Source of the DNA: Thermoplasmatota archaeon
GTDB taxonomy: Archaea; Thermoplasmatota; B47-G6; B47-G6B; 47-G6
Reading direction: 5' to 3'
NCBI GenBank assembly: GCA_029258975.1
Contig: JAPDJS010000002.1
Span: 1 to 64,000 of the forward strand
DNA: 64,000 bases
Shown here: positions 32,459-41,947 of the stretch, piece by piece
Layout: the number at the start of each line of letters is the position of its first letter
Position numbering within the stretch: position 1 is the first letter of the stretch
Translations under genes and position numbers: made by a program
The notes under the pieces: model-generated
Told to the model about the DNA's origin: nothing
The model's database searches: none
What the model saw: only the letters and a program-made list of their open reading frames with translations

Positions 32459-33775
32459 TTACTTCCGTTTTTTCCTACGTTGCATACCCGCAATAAAAAT
32501 GAGAGCTAAAGCCATGACTATAGAAGAGTATAGCATCAAAGGGCTTATTGATATTCCCCCGCCCTCACCAATAGACACTATTCTCTTGTCCAAAAGGCCG
32601 ACGTATATATTTTTGCCATATATTATAGGCCCGCTCAATCCTTTAATTAAATTTAACCCTGCAGAGATCTTCCAATACTCAAATCTCGCTCCTGCAAACT
32701 CCGCTCTATTCCAGATTATTGTTCCAGTTTTCTTATCTATACAATATATGTAGCCATAATCGTCAACTAGATACACATAATTTTTAGACACAGCAATTGT
32801 AGATGAGGATTCATGGTTTAGTGCCGTTGACCAAATGATATCTCCCGTATCTTTATCTATGCAATACACATAAGTATCTGCAGAAGCCACAAATACAAAT
32901 GTCTCAGAAACAGCAGGGCCTCCAAGGGCAGGACCCCTTAATTTAACACTCCAAACAAGATTTAGATTTTCATCTAAAGCATAAACAAAACTTTCGCTAG
33001 TTGTAAAATAAATTCGTCCTTCGCTGTAGATTAACGCCCCTACAATCCCTCCTCTGATCATTGTAAGATTAAAAACCATTTTAGTGATATTCCACGTAGT
33101 TTTATCTAATTTGATAATTCTTCCCCTATATGTTCCTATATATACGTACCTTTTTCCATCATATGCGGCTTTTGCCCATATGTACTCTCTAAAATGATAT
33201 GTCTTAACTATTTCCCTTTTTTCGATATCAAAAACATATATCCTCCCAGTATCGTCAAAGAATATGAGGTATCTATCGTCCACTAAAGTTGGAGTAATCG
33301 CCGTTTCATTTTCAAGTTCGTATTTCCATAAAATTTTTCCTGTATATGCATCAAGTGAGAAAATAGCCCCATCCCTAATAAGTACATAAAGCTTTCCCTT
33401 ACTATAGACGGGAGATGCAATTATTCCTCCCACGGGATTTATTGCAGCCCAGGTAAATGGTAAGGCTACTTGTGTTTCCCAAATTTTTGAGCCAAGCTCA
33501 GTACTAATCGCATAGACCTTACCATCCATTGACGTTACATAAATTATGCCATTTACAGCTATAGGCCTTGCAGCTACAATATCGCCAGCATATTGAGTCC
33601 ACAAAATAGTATCTATTTTTGAAGAGTATTCTGGATAGTACGAGGTATTCTTCTCGTCAAATCTTTCACATACCCAGTCCAATTGTTCTGTAGCTCCAAC
33701 AAAAATTTGTGAGATGAAGATTATGAAAAACAACAGAACTTTCAACATCCTTGACCTTGGGTTTCTTCCACTCAT
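32459..33775 (-). CDS. PQQ-like beta-propeller, secreted and membrane-anchored
   Basis: A protein of about 438 residues. An N-terminal signal (MLKVLLFFIIFISQIFV) is followed by an eight-bladed-type beta-propeller with repeated G-x-V/I-Y-A-x-x-x-x-x-G-x-x-x-W blades (GKVYAISTELGSKIWE, GAIFSLDAYTGKILW, TYVYCIDKDTGDIIW, GYIYCIDKKTGTIIW). A C-terminal helix (about 410-430) and RRKKRK tail anchor it. The family includes BamB-like scaffolds and PQQ enzymes; no PQQ ligand is evident. It lies between tRNA-Pro and the regulators. ATG 33775 follows GAGGAG; the longer frame from 33826 lacks one. Confidence 0.88.
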   Translation of the reverse strand: MSGRNPRSRMLKVLLFFIIFISQIFVGATEQLDWVCERFDEKNTSYYPEYSSKIDTILWTQYAGDIVAARPIAVNGIIYVTSMDGKVYAISTELGSKIWETQVALPFTWAAINPVGGIIASPVYSKGKLYVLIRDGAIFSLDAYTGKILWKYELENETAITPTLVDDRYLIFFDDTGRIYVFDIEKREIVKTYHFREYIWAKAAYDGKRYVYIGTYRGRIIKLDKTTWNITKMVFNLTMIRGGIVGALIYSEGRIYFTTSESFVYALDENLNLVWSVKLRGPALGGPAVSETFVFVASADTYVYCIDKDTGDIIWSTALNHESSSTIAVSKNYVYLVDDYGYIYCIDKKTGTIIWNRAEFAGARFEYWKISAGLNLIKGLSGPIIYGKNIYVGLLDKRIVSIGEGGGISISPLMLYSSIVMALALIFIAGMQRRKKRK

Positions 33776-33856
33776 ATTAACTCCTCTAACCGTGCTCCAT
33801 GTTAAGTCGTAACTTAAATATACCATTTGACGTAATAAAATAAAGTTAAGTATCTC

Positions 33857-33869
33857 CTCAATATCAACT
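33857..33869. repeat. 13-bp box shared by the two regulator promoters, copy 1
   Basis: CTCAATATCAACT occurs here and at 34348-34360, each upstream of a paralogous winged-helix gene. It is followed by ATAATTGTTAT near the TATA of the first gene. It is a candidate autoregulatory site or a remnant of the gene duplication. Confidence 0.4.
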
Positions 33870-33931
33870 CTGATAACCTCAAGATAATTGTTATAAAGTG
33901 TTAGTCAAAAAGTGTATTGTCGGTGAGAATC

Positions 33932-34267
33932 ATGGCTGAGAGTAATCAGAGATCTTTACTCTTGAAAGCATTATCAGATCAGTACATACTCAGAATCATT
34001 GCATATTCTGCATACACTCCCCGATCCATTCCAGAAATGAGTCAAAACTTAAGGATTCCAATAGCGTCGTGTTATAGAAAGGTAAAACTCCTTGAACAAC
34101 TTGGATTGATTGAAAAAGTAGGATCCAAACTAACCATTGAGGGTAAAAGAGTTGCGCTTTATAGGTCTAAAGTGAGTAGACTCTCTATGGAGATGCATGG
34201 CTCAAAGATGGTTATTAAGATAAAAATTGACGATCGTATTCTTCAATATAATATGAATATTATCTAA
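33932..34267 (+). CDS. EarA-like winged-helix regulator, copy 1
   Basis: A 111-residue winged-helix protein: SDQYILRIIAYSAYTPRSIPEMSQ, recognition helix around IPIASCYRKVKLLEQLGLIEKVG, then a wing and a beta tail. The arrangement and place next to the archaellum genes match EarA, the euryarchaeal activator of archaellum expression; the identity is inference. The ATG at 33932 follows GGTGAG. Its paralog lies 109 bases downstream, and 34 bases of the recognition-helix region are identical in both. A shared 13-bp box stands upstream of each. Confidence 0.6.
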   Translation: MAESNQRSLLLKALSDQYILRIIAYSAYTPRSIPEMSQNLRIPIASCYRKVKLLEQLGLIEKVGSKLTIEGKRVALYRSKVSRLSMEMHGSKMVIKIKIDDRILQYNMNII

Positions 34268-34312
34268 AGCTCTTTGATTCCTGTTTTTATTATTTTCAGC
34301 AGTGTATTTCAG

Positions 34313-34332
34313 TTTTGAGAATTACCTCAAAA
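34313..34332. promoter_or_regulatory. Inverted repeat before the second regulator
   Basis: TTTTGAG (34313-34319) and CTCAAAA (34326-34332) form a 7-bp dyad with a six-base spacer, 45 bases before the second regulator's start. The shared box CTCAATATCAACT follows at 34348. Confidence 0.5.
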
Positions 34333-34347
34333 CTGTTTTTAATGATT

Positions 34348-34360
34348 CTCAATATCAACT
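34348..34360. repeat. 13-bp box shared by the two regulator promoters, copy 2
   Basis: Identical to 33857-33869. It lies only 17 bases before ATG 34377. Confidence 0.4.
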
Positions 34361-34376
34361 TCAATTGGTGATAGTA

Positions 34377-34706
34377 ATGTCGCAGAATCCTCTTGACGTC
34401 GGTAAAATTCTTATGGACAGACATTCTCTCAAAATCCTAGCAACAACCACCATAATGCCAAAAAGTGTTCCCGAACTCAGCATGTCTTTAAAGATTCCAA
34501 TAGCGTCGTGTTATAGAAAGGTAAAAGCATTAGAAGCGCTAGGTCTGCTAGAATGTGTAGGAACCACACTTACTCCTGACGGAAAGAGAGTTAGACTTTA
34601 TAAATCGAAAGCAGAGGGAATAAATATTGAGTTTGCAGGCGAAAAACTTAAGATAATAATAAAATTTGGTGAAAACATCAGAAAAATTGAGACAAAAATA
34701 CTATAA
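34377..34706 (+). CDS. EarA-like winged-helix regulator, copy 2
   Basis: A 109-residue paralog of the preceding gene: the same MPKSVPELSMSLKIPIASCY pattern, then YRKVKALEALGLLECVG and a wing with LTPDGKRVRLYKSKA. ATG 34377 follows GGTGATAG; the upstream ATG at 34302 has no ribosome site. Both regulators probably bind as dimers. A second copy could bind a different operator or antagonise the first; nothing in the sequence decides. Confidence 0.6.
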   Translation: MSQNPLDVGKILMDRHSLKILATTTIMPKSVPELSMSLKIPIASCYRKVKALEALGLLECVGTTLTPDGKRVRLYKSKAEGINIEFAGEKLKIIIKFGENIRKIETKIL

Positions 34707-35041
34707 AGGGCCTTTTTCTTACCAAGTTGCGTGTTTGGTGTTTATACAACTAGCTTTTTAAATCATAAAAAATCTGCATGATGTAGATATGTATTTCAAA
34801 CACTTATCTTGTTTTCACACTCATGATATCAAAACACCAGCTCTCATGTTGATGATGGGGAGAGGCTTAATTATATTAAGTAAGTACTAATTAACTTTGA
34901 CTAGTGATGTATTTCCACTGCAAGATCACGCTTAGTAATACTGCATAAACTAGCAAATATTACGTAAAACAACCTCGTACAGTAGAGTCTCTTATAGAGC
35001 TCTTCTGTAAGCAAATTATATTGATACAGGAGGTGATTTCA
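34707..35041. other. Intergenic stretch, no gene seen
   Basis: The gap between the second regulator and dnaG is AT-rich. It contains promoter-like runs but no conserved frame. I looked for C/D box RNA signs: a TTGATGATGG near 34852 resembles a C box, but no D box follows. Confidence 0.5.
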
Positions 35042-36559
35042 GTGATATACCCCCACAATAGTAATCATTCAAATACTAGCAACAACGAGGTACCATATGA
35101 AAAGGCCAAATATTTAATTATAGCAGAAATAAAGGTTGATGGTATTGTAAACCGTTCAGATGTTATTGGAGCAATATTTGGTCAAACAGAGGGTTTGCTT
35201 GATGATTTAGACTTAAGAGAAGCTCAGAGGAGCGGCAGAATAGGGCGCATAGAAGTTCAGCTAGACCATAAAAATGGTAAAACCTACGGAAAAATATCGA
35301 TCCCCTCTAACTTAGATCAAGTAGAGACTGCGATCGTGGCTGCTGCTGTGGAGCAGGTAGAAAGGGTGGGGCCCTGTCATTCTGAAGTTAAAGTAATTGA
35401 GATTCAAGACCTTAGAAAGAAAAAAAAGGAGATGATCATTGACAGGGCCGTACAGCTTTACTATGAGATGAAAAACAAAATAAGCACACAAGGAGCAACT
35501 ATAAGAGAGATTGTAATAGAAAAAGTAAAAGATTACGAGATAATTGAATATGGACCAGATAGATGTCCTGCAGGTCCTGAAGTAGAGACTTCTGGCGAAA
35601 TTATCATAGTAGAAGGAAGAAACGATGTTCTTAATCTTCTCAAGAATGGATACAAAAACGCTATAGCTGTCAAAGGAACAAATGTTCCTAAAACTATAAT
35701 CAGGCTAAGTCAGGAGAAAACTGCAACGGCATTCGTAGATGGGGATCGTGGTGGTCTAGCCATTCTTAAAGAGCTCTTACAGGTAGCCGACATAGACTAT
35801 GTAGCTGTTGCTCCAAGAGGGTGGGAAGTAGAACAATTATCCTATAAACAAATACTCAAGGCTCTGAGAAGTAGACTAAACGTGAGACATCTTATGAGCG
35901 CTAGTGGTGCGAACAACAGAGAAGAAGCTATTAACATCATAATACAAAAGGTTTTAGAGCTTATGGAGAAAACTCTCAGAGAGGAGATGGAAGAATACAA
36001 AGAGAAAGTTTCTGGTAGAATTTCGCATCCTCATGTTCCAGAGACAATTAAAAGAGTCGAAGAGGGTCCTTCAAAAGCCATATCACCTCAAACCACTACA
36101 AAAACTACTGAAGCCGAAGTGTCTAAGCCGGTAGAGAAGTCTATACCTTCCTTATCAAAAGCAGCAGAAGCCGAAGCTGTCCAAAAATTACAAGCAATAC
36201 AACAAAAGGCAATAAAGGTAACTCCAGAAGCGTTGGCCGCTCCTGAAGGTCTTATTGAATACGTAAAAAAGGTAGCAGGCGTTGACTTTAATGAATTAAT
36301 AGAGAAGAGACAAGCAATTATCCTAGACAAATCAGGAAAAACTCTAAAAACTGTCGCAGTAAGGGATCTAATAAACGAGCTAAGGGGCGTAAAGAAAGCG
36401 CATATGTTAGTACTTGGTGGAATTATAACTCAAAGACTAGTAGATGCTGCATACGAGAGTGGAATAACGCACATTGTGGGTCTAGATACTAGAAGTGTCG
36501 TAAGGCTTCCTCATGACTTAATAATAATTACTAGACACAATACAACCAAGAATACCTGA
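35042..36559 (+). CDS. dnaG: Archaeal DnaG-type primase
   Basis: A protein of about 505 residues with a central TOPRIM domain (EIIIVEGRNDVLNLLKNG, then FVDGDRGGL, the acidic metal sites). The N-terminal region has NRSDVIGAIFGQTEG, and the C-terminal part is linked by a Pro/Thr/Glu-rich stretch. Archaeal DnaG can synthesise primers and is also a core partner of the exosome. GTG 35042 follows GGAGGTGATTTCA; the upstream TTG at 35021 does not. Confidence 0.93.
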   Translation: MIYPHNSNHSNTSNNEVPYEKAKYLIIAEIKVDGIVNRSDVIGAIFGQTEGLLDDLDLREAQRSGRIGRIEVQLDHKNGKTYGKISIPSNLDQVETAIVAAAVEQVERVGPCHSEVKVIEIQDLRKKKKEMIIDRAVQLYYEMKNKISTQGATIREIVIEKVKDYEIIEYGPDRCPAGPEVETSGEIIIVEGRNDVLNLLKNGYKNAIAVKGTNVPKTIIRLSQEKTATAFVDGDRGGLAILKELLQVADIDYVAVAPRGWEVEQLSYKQILKALRSRLNVRHLMSASGANNREEAINIIIQKVLELMEKTLREEMEEYKEKVSGRISHPHVPETIKRVEEGPSKAISPQTTTKTTEAEVSKPVEKSIPSLSKAAEAEAVQKLQAIQQKAIKVTPEALAAPEGLIEYVKKVAGVDFNELIEKRQAIILDKSGKTLKTVAVRDLINELRGVKKAHMLVLGGIITQRLVDAAYESGITHIVGLDTRSVVRLPHDLIIITRHNTTKNT

Positions 36560-36606
36560 TCTTCCCTTTCCTTTTTCTTATTAATTTTCCTAGGATGGAG
36601 ATATTA

Positions 36607-37623
36607 ATGAAAAAGTTTAAAAGAAGGGTGCAATTGACTGGAAAATCTACTTATATAATCTCCTTACCTAAAGAATGGACGTCGACGGTGGGTCTTAATA
36701 AAGGAGACGAGGTTATTTTAGAGATTTTACCCGACCTTGCGCTTAGATTGTACCCTATCAAAGAGGGGGTCACCATAAAACTTTGCAAAAACGTTGATTT
36801 AAAACTAAATAATTTTGAGACTGCCATTATTGAGACTATTTCTGCATATTTAGCAGGTTATGATAAAATAAAAGTAAAAACTCAAGCTAACAACGCCATA
36901 ATTAATAAAAAATTAATTGAAACCATAAAAAACAAAATAATAGGACTAGAAATCCTAGAGGAAACTTCAGATAGCATTAATATGTACTCCATTTTGGATG
37001 ATGCCTCTATTTTGTTGCTTGACGTCTTAAAAAAACTTGTGGTCACAGTAAATTCTATGCTTGACGATATAGAGGTCGTCCTCTCCGACCCTAAAAATAA
37101 AGAGGTTATAATGAACATAGTTGCGAGAGACAACATTGTGGATAAGCTATTTCTTTTTGCTTTGAGAAATTTAAATCAAATACTAACAGGACGGGTTCCT
37201 TTATCTAATACACCTATGAAAAATTTATCTGAAGCCCTTTATTTGACCATAGGGCTAAAAGGTATTGAGAGGATAGCGGATCACACAGAAGTCATAGCAA
37301 AACATATACTGGAAAATGACGGTTTAAATATTCCTACGGAGCTTATAGATGTCTACAAATCCGTTAAGGAGCTTACTAAAAAGGCATTAAACGCATTTAT
37401 CAACGTGAATAAAAATGTGGCTTCAGAAGTTTTACAAAGGATTTTACAACTAAAATCTAAGGAAATTTCATTTACATTAGGAAATCTTGATATCCATGAT
37501 GCGTTACGGCTACAATTTATTTTAGAGAGCATTAAAAGAATAATAGCATATACGATAGATATTATTGAAGCAACAATAGATATTGCAACCATTAGAGAAT
37601 ACAATGAGAGTCTTAAACTCTAG
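36607..37623 (+). CDS. AbrB-PhoU type regulator
   Basis: A 338-residue protein. An N-terminal SpoVT/AbrB domain (RRVQLTGKSTYIISLPKEWTSTVGLNKGDEVIL) is followed by two PhoU-like helical bundles (for example GIERIADHTEVIAKHILEND). This is the archaeal PhoU-like regulator architecture, often tied to phosphate or metal transport, though no transporter lies next to it. ATG 36607 follows a GGAG site. It is transcribed alone between dnaG and the UPF0058 gene. Confidence 0.88.
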   Translation: MKKFKRRVQLTGKSTYIISLPKEWTSTVGLNKGDEVILEILPDLALRLYPIKEGVTIKLCKNVDLKLNNFETAIIETISAYLAGYDKIKVKTQANNAIINKKLIETIKNKIIGLEILEETSDSINMYSILDDASILLLDVLKKLVVTVNSMLDDIEVVLSDPKNKEVIMNIVARDNIVDKLFLFALRNLNQILTGRVPLSNTPMKNLSEALYLTIGLKGIERIADHTEVIAKHILENDGLNIPTELIDVYKSVKELTKKALNAFINVNKNVASEVLQRILQLKSKEISFTLGNLDIHDALRLQFILESIKRIIAYTIDIIEATIDIATIREYNESLKL

Positions 37624-37848
37624 TTAGTCATAGCAAGAAGTTTAAAACATATTTGAGAATATAAGGACGATCTGTTTTATTTCCAAAAAGTTCATTTGCG
37701 AGATTTTGTCCAAAATTACAGCAAATAAAAACTACTACCAAATGAAAACACTATGCATGCTATACCTTCCATTTTGAGGACGGAAACATTTTAATTGTTC
37801 ATAAGAGTTGTGTTGTTTAAGGCTACCCTCTTTGCTGGAGGGTATATT

Positions 37849-38196
37849 ATGCACAAAGAAGAGATAATCCAAATACACAGAGTTTTATATCTTATTGCCG
37901 AATACTTAAAAACAAAGAGTCTCGTTAAAACGTTAAATGAATATGAGGCTTTTATGATAAGACCGTTCCACATTAATAGATCCAAAGATGAACATTTAAC
38001 TGCTATTTTTGTGTTAAGCAGAGAGATTCTTGAAAATATTATAGAAAACGATGGTATATCCAATAAACGTGAGATTCTAATAACCATTAATGCGATAAAC
38101 AATCTTATCTCAAAGAAGTTTAGACCAACATTTGTTGAGAGCGATAGAAGAGCTAAAAAAGAGTCTTTAAGCGTTATTCAAAACAGAAATTCATAA
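37849..38196 (+). CDS. UPF0058 family protein
   Basis: A 115-residue helical protein beginning MHKEEIIQIHRVLYLIAEYLK, the signature of archaeal UPF0058. The rest is charged, with HLTAIFVLSREI and a basic tail. Function is unknown. ATG 37849 follows GGAGGGT. It is convergent with the acetyl-CoA synthetase. Confidence 0.85.
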   Translation: MHKEEIIQIHRVLYLIAEYLKTKSLVKTLNEYEAFMIRPFHINRSKDEHLTAIFVLSREILENIIENDGISNKREILITINAINNLISKKFRPTFVESDRRAKKESLSVIQNRNS

Positions 38197-38237
38197 CTCT
38201 TATTTTTCTTAAAAAATATTTTATAAAAAGAGAGAGA

Positions 38238-40361
38238 TTACTGTCTTTTTACACGAATTCTAGCATCTGCAACCATTAAGCCCTTCCTGTAGAGGAATAT
38301 TGGGTTGGCGTCTAACTCCTGTATCTCGGGATTCTCATAGACAAGCCATGAAATTCTTACGATAGCCTCTGTCAATGCATCGATATCAAGAGGTTCACGT
38401 CCACGCGCTCCGGCAATTATAGGATATCCACGAATTTCCTTTACCATCTCTTTAGCTTCGTCAGTTCCTATTGGTGCAACTCTAAACGTAACATCCTTGA
38501 GAATCTCGACAAAGATTCCTCCCAAACCGAACATTACTGTAGGTCCAAACTGGGGGTCTCTTGTGGATCCGACGATGACTTCGGTTCCCCAAGGAGCCAT
38601 TTCCTGTACAAGAATACCCTCTATACGGGCGTCAGGTACGTGTTTCTTGACGTTTTCTAGTATTTCGTTATATGCTTTACGAACCTCCTCCTCGTTTTTT
38701 ATATTGACCTTAACTCCGCCTACATCCGATTTATGAACGACATCTGGTGAGACTATCTTTAGAACTACTGGGAATCCTATTTTCTTGGCGTATTCAACAG
38801 CTTCGTCTTCAGTCTTAGCCATAGCAACCCTTGTTACGCGAACGCCGTAAGCTGCCAGAAGTTCCTTCGCTTCGTCTTCAAATAACCATTCTCTGCCTTC
38901 CGAAAGTACTTTTTCTATAATTTTTCTAGCTTTCTCACGGTCAATACCTTCAGGTGGCGTCGGTTTAATTAATGGTCTTTCAGTCCACTTCGTATAATGC
39001 CTTATCGTTGCCAAAGCTTTTACTGCAAGTTCAGGCGCGTCGTAGGCAGGAATCTTGTTTTCTTTGAGCCAATCGAGAGCTTGATAAACTTCTTTGCCTC
39101 CGATGAACGAGACTACTACAGGCTTCTTCATTCCTCCTGACTCGTCTATAGCTTCCTTTATAGCCTTTGCAATCTCCATAGGATCAGTGTGAGCCGTGTG
39201 ACAGTAGAGAACCACCATTCCATGTACATATTCGCTTTCAAGAGCTACTTTTATTGCTTCTTTATACTCTTTTTCAGTAGCCATTCCAGTAAGATCTACG
39301 GGGTTCTTTGGACTTCCGAATTCTGGCATGCATTTACGGAATTTGTTCTTTAGCTCTTCTGGTATGTCTGGTAAAGGTATGCCGTACTTCTCTCCGGCAT
39401 CTGTGCTTAATACTCCGACTCCTCCACCGTTTGTTATTATTACCCAATTGTCTCCTTGCATTTTAGGACATAACGCTAAGGCATTTGCTTTTACAAACAT
39501 GTCTGTAAGATCCTCGGCCATTATTACCCCGGCCTGCTTAAATGCGGCTTTATAGACGTTGGCACTACCTGCTAGTGATCCTGTATGAGACATTGCAGCC
39601 GCCGCTCCGCGTTGTGAAAGGCCTGCTTTTAGTGCAACTACAGGCTTAACTTTAGATGTTTCAGAGCTTACTTCAATGAATCTCCTACCATCTTTCACTC
39701 CTTCTATGTATAGAGCAATAACCTTTGTTTCATCGTCATCTTTTAGGTACTCCACGAAGTCTGAGAAGTTCAGGTCCGCCATATTTCCAATGCTTATGAA
39801 TTTGCTAAGTCCGACTCTATCGATCCAAGTTCTTCCAATAAGTGCTACTCCCAAAGCACCACTCTGAGATATAAGGGCTATTTCTCCTTCATAGGGCATA
39901 CCCATAGCAAAACTAGCGTTAATTTTGTGCTTTGTGTTACAAACTCCAACAACATTAGGGCCTACGATGCGCATCCCGTATTTCCTTGCTATTTCAAGCA
40001 CCTGCTCCTCTAATTTCCTTCCTTCTTCTCCTACTTCACTAAATCCAGACGTTATGATAACCAATCCCTTAACGCCCTTTTGCCCACACTCTTCGACTAC
40101 CTGGAGCACGATTTTTGCTGGAACAACAATAACTGCAAGATCTATTTCATCTGGAACCTCAAGTACGCTTTTATAAGCCTTTAGACCAAGAATTTCTCCG
40201 CCCTTGGGATTTATTGGATATATCTTTCCTTCATATCCTGCTTTCACTATGTTCTTAAGAACTTGGTGTCCTATCTTCTCTGGATTGTGGGATGCACCAA
40301 TTACTGCAATGCTTTTAGGGTTCAAAATACTCGTTATCTTCATCACTGTTTCTGGTTCCAA
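38238..40361 (-). CDS. acd: Acetyl-CoA synthetase (ADP-forming), fused subunits
   Basis: A 707-residue enzyme that makes acetate and ATP from acetyl-CoA, ADP and phosphate. The CoA-binding and ligase domains are N-terminal (IAVIGASHNPEKIGHQVLKN, then GPNVVGVCN); the phosphorylated His is in AAMSHTGSLAG near 258. The ATP-grasp beta subunit starts near 470 (KTEDEAVEYAKKIGFPVVLK, then KSDVGGVKVN). Fused alpha-beta forms are known in Archaeoglobus and others; Pyrococcus has them split. The start is TTG with GGAGGTG seven bases upstream. Confidence 0.93.
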   Translation of the reverse strand: MEPETVMKITSILNPKSIAVIGASHNPEKIGHQVLKNIVKAGYEGKIYPINPKGGEILGLKAYKSVLEVPDEIDLAVIVVPAKIVLQVVEECGQKGVKGLVIITSGFSEVGEEGRKLEEQVLEIARKYGMRIVGPNVVGVCNTKHKINASFAMGMPYEGEIALISQSGALGVALIGRTWIDRVGLSKFISIGNMADLNFSDFVEYLKDDDETKVIALYIEGVKDGRRFIEVSSETSKVKPVVALKAGLSQRGAAAAMSHTGSLAGSANVYKAAFKQAGVIMAEDLTDMFVKANALALCPKMQGDNWVIITNGGGVGVLSTDAGEKYGIPLPDIPEELKNKFRKCMPEFGSPKNPVDLTGMATEKEYKEAIKVALESEYVHGMVVLYCHTAHTDPMEIAKAIKEAIDESGGMKKPVVVSFIGGKEVYQALDWLKENKIPAYDAPELAVKALATIRHYTKWTERPLIKPTPPEGIDREKARKIIEKVLSEGREWLFEDEAKELLAAYGVRVTRVAMAKTEDEAVEYAKKIGFPVVLKIVSPDVVHKSDVGGVKVNIKNEEEVRKAYNEILENVKKHVPDARIEGILVQEMAPWGTEVIVGSTRDPQFGPTVMFGLGGIFVEILKDVTFRVAPIGTDEAKEMVKEIRGYPIIAGARGREPLDIDALTEAIVRISWLVYENPEIQELDANPIFLYRKGLMVADARIRVKRQ

Positions 40362-40708
40362 ATTGAAACACCTCCACTAAGTTCCTTCTGGTATCTGGAT
40401 GTCCGAAATCATTTATGGGAGATTTTTAAGAGCATATGTCAAAGCTTATTACACCTTTAAGGGAAGCCGATAGGGCTGAATAATAAAACGAGTGCTCATG
40501 TTTTAACTATTATCTTTTACTTTTACAATAATTTACGATAATTCTTTCTATGAAAACCTAAAAAATATGAACACGAAATGTCATGACAGATTTTAGTGAA
40601 AAATGTCTGAAAGTATTGTTCACCACCTAATCTCTTTCTCGTTCCAAAAGACAAAGTTTTCCCAATGAGATCTCTGCAAAAGAGTATAAAAGATTTTTAG
40701 GCCTATTT
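40362..40708. other. Intergenic stretch, no gene seen
   Basis: This gap holds the upstream region of the acetyl-CoA synthetase and the downstream region of taw1. I see only AT-rich sequence and no convincing frame, RNA or repeat. Confidence 0.5.
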
Positions 40709-41668
40709 TCATATATTCAAAAATCTATTTACTCTCCATTCATCCTTTGGTTTCGTAAGGAGAACTACTCTGCTATCCTCTCTTTCATCTGCAATTACAT
40801 AAGACATTTCTTCCGCCAATTTTTCTGCGAAATCCCTTACTTCAAAGTGTTTTGGTGAGTTTTCTGGAGACAACCTATACCGGGAGTATCCCATATACAT
40901 ATACGCTTTTACTTCTACGAAATCAGGATTTGCTTTCTCTAACAACCTAGCATACTCTGGAATGAGTTTTTCGTCCATATTAAGGCCCTTAATTGCAGTC
41001 ACCCTAATAGTCCTCCTTGCGTTTATTGTACTCATAAGCTCTAAAGACCTGTTAACTCGTTCCCAAGAGTTCTGGATTCTTGGAACATTTATTTTTTTGT
41101 GTAGTTCTTTATTAGGCGCAGTAATGCTTATATAGAGTTGTGTGGGCTCTTGCTCATTAATCAATCTCTCGATTGTTTCAGGAACTGCCCCATTCGTTAC
41201 AACAAACGTTGTGAACCCTTTCTTATGATATGCCTCAACGAGTTCTGGAAGTCTGGGATAAAGTGTAGGCTCACCAGTGAGGGATATAGCAACGTGTATG
41301 GGGTTATATGCTTCTTCAAAAAGTTCCTTAGGTACTCTTGGGTCTCCTTTATAGCCCGATAACAACTGTCTCTGTCCCTTTATGCTCTCCTCTACAATGA
41401 AACTGGGATCGTCGGGGTCCTCCTCAAAGTTTGTGTTGGTAAATCCTTGAAATCTCCAGCAATGTAAACATGCGAATGTACAATGATCTACTGCAGGAGT
41501 CATTTGAACGCATCTATGACTTCTTATTCCATAAAAAGTTCCTTTATAGCATAGTCTCTTGTTTACTAGCATTTCTTTCGTCCAATAACAAACCTTGACT
41601 GCTGAGTGATTTCCTATTAGATAGTATCCTTGTCTTCTAAGAATTGAGGCCAATTGAGGATGAACCAT
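40709..41668 (-). CDS. taw1: Taw1/TYW1: tRNA 4-demethylwyosine synthase
   Basis: A 319-residue radical SAM enzyme that builds the tricyclic wyosine core on G37 of tRNA-Phe from pyruvate. The CxxxCxxC cluster is in TFACLHCWR (about residue 80), and a further Cys-rich cluster residue lies near CYWTKEMLVNKRLCYKGTFYG. YISITAPNKELHKKI and GYSRYRLS segments are conserved. ATG 41668 follows AAGGTGAT; an upstream ATG at 41695 has none. Confidence 0.92.
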   Translation of the reverse strand: MVHPQLASILRRQGYYLIGNHSAVKVCYWTKEMLVNKRLCYKGTFYGIRSHRCVQMTPAVDHCTFACLHCWRFQGFTNTNFEEDPDDPSFIVEESIKGQRQLLSGYKGDPRVPKELFEEAYNPIHVAISLTGEPTLYPRLPELVEAYHKKGFTTFVVTNGAVPETIERLINEQEPTQLYISITAPNKELHKKINVPRIQNSWERVNRSLELMSTINARRTIRVTAIKGLNMDEKLIPEYARLLEKANPDFVEVKAYMYMGYSRYRLSPENSPKHFEVRDFAEKLAEEMSYVIADEREDSRVVLLTKPKDEWRVNRFLNI

Positions 41669-41947
41669 TATAATCACCTTACTAAATTCAAGCACTTAAC
41701 TACTTGATAATTAATCTTTGTATAGCTCGAAGATTAGAACTATTCCCTTATTTAAAATTATTCTCTTTGGAAATCTTTTCAAGAATTTGTCTTAAAATGC
41801 TTAATCCAATTTACTCTATCTAATTTATGATGTTCTCTTCATAAATATCCGCTATTATGTGATATTAAGCAAAATTTTTTATTTTTAAACTTACTTAAAA
41901 GAAATAGTTTGCTCTAGAGTAGTGTTACGAAACAAAAAAGGTGCTCT

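Noticed and set aside
34850..34960. C/D box RNA near a TGATGATGG
   Set aside because: No D box (CTGA) and no terminal stem follow at the needed distance.
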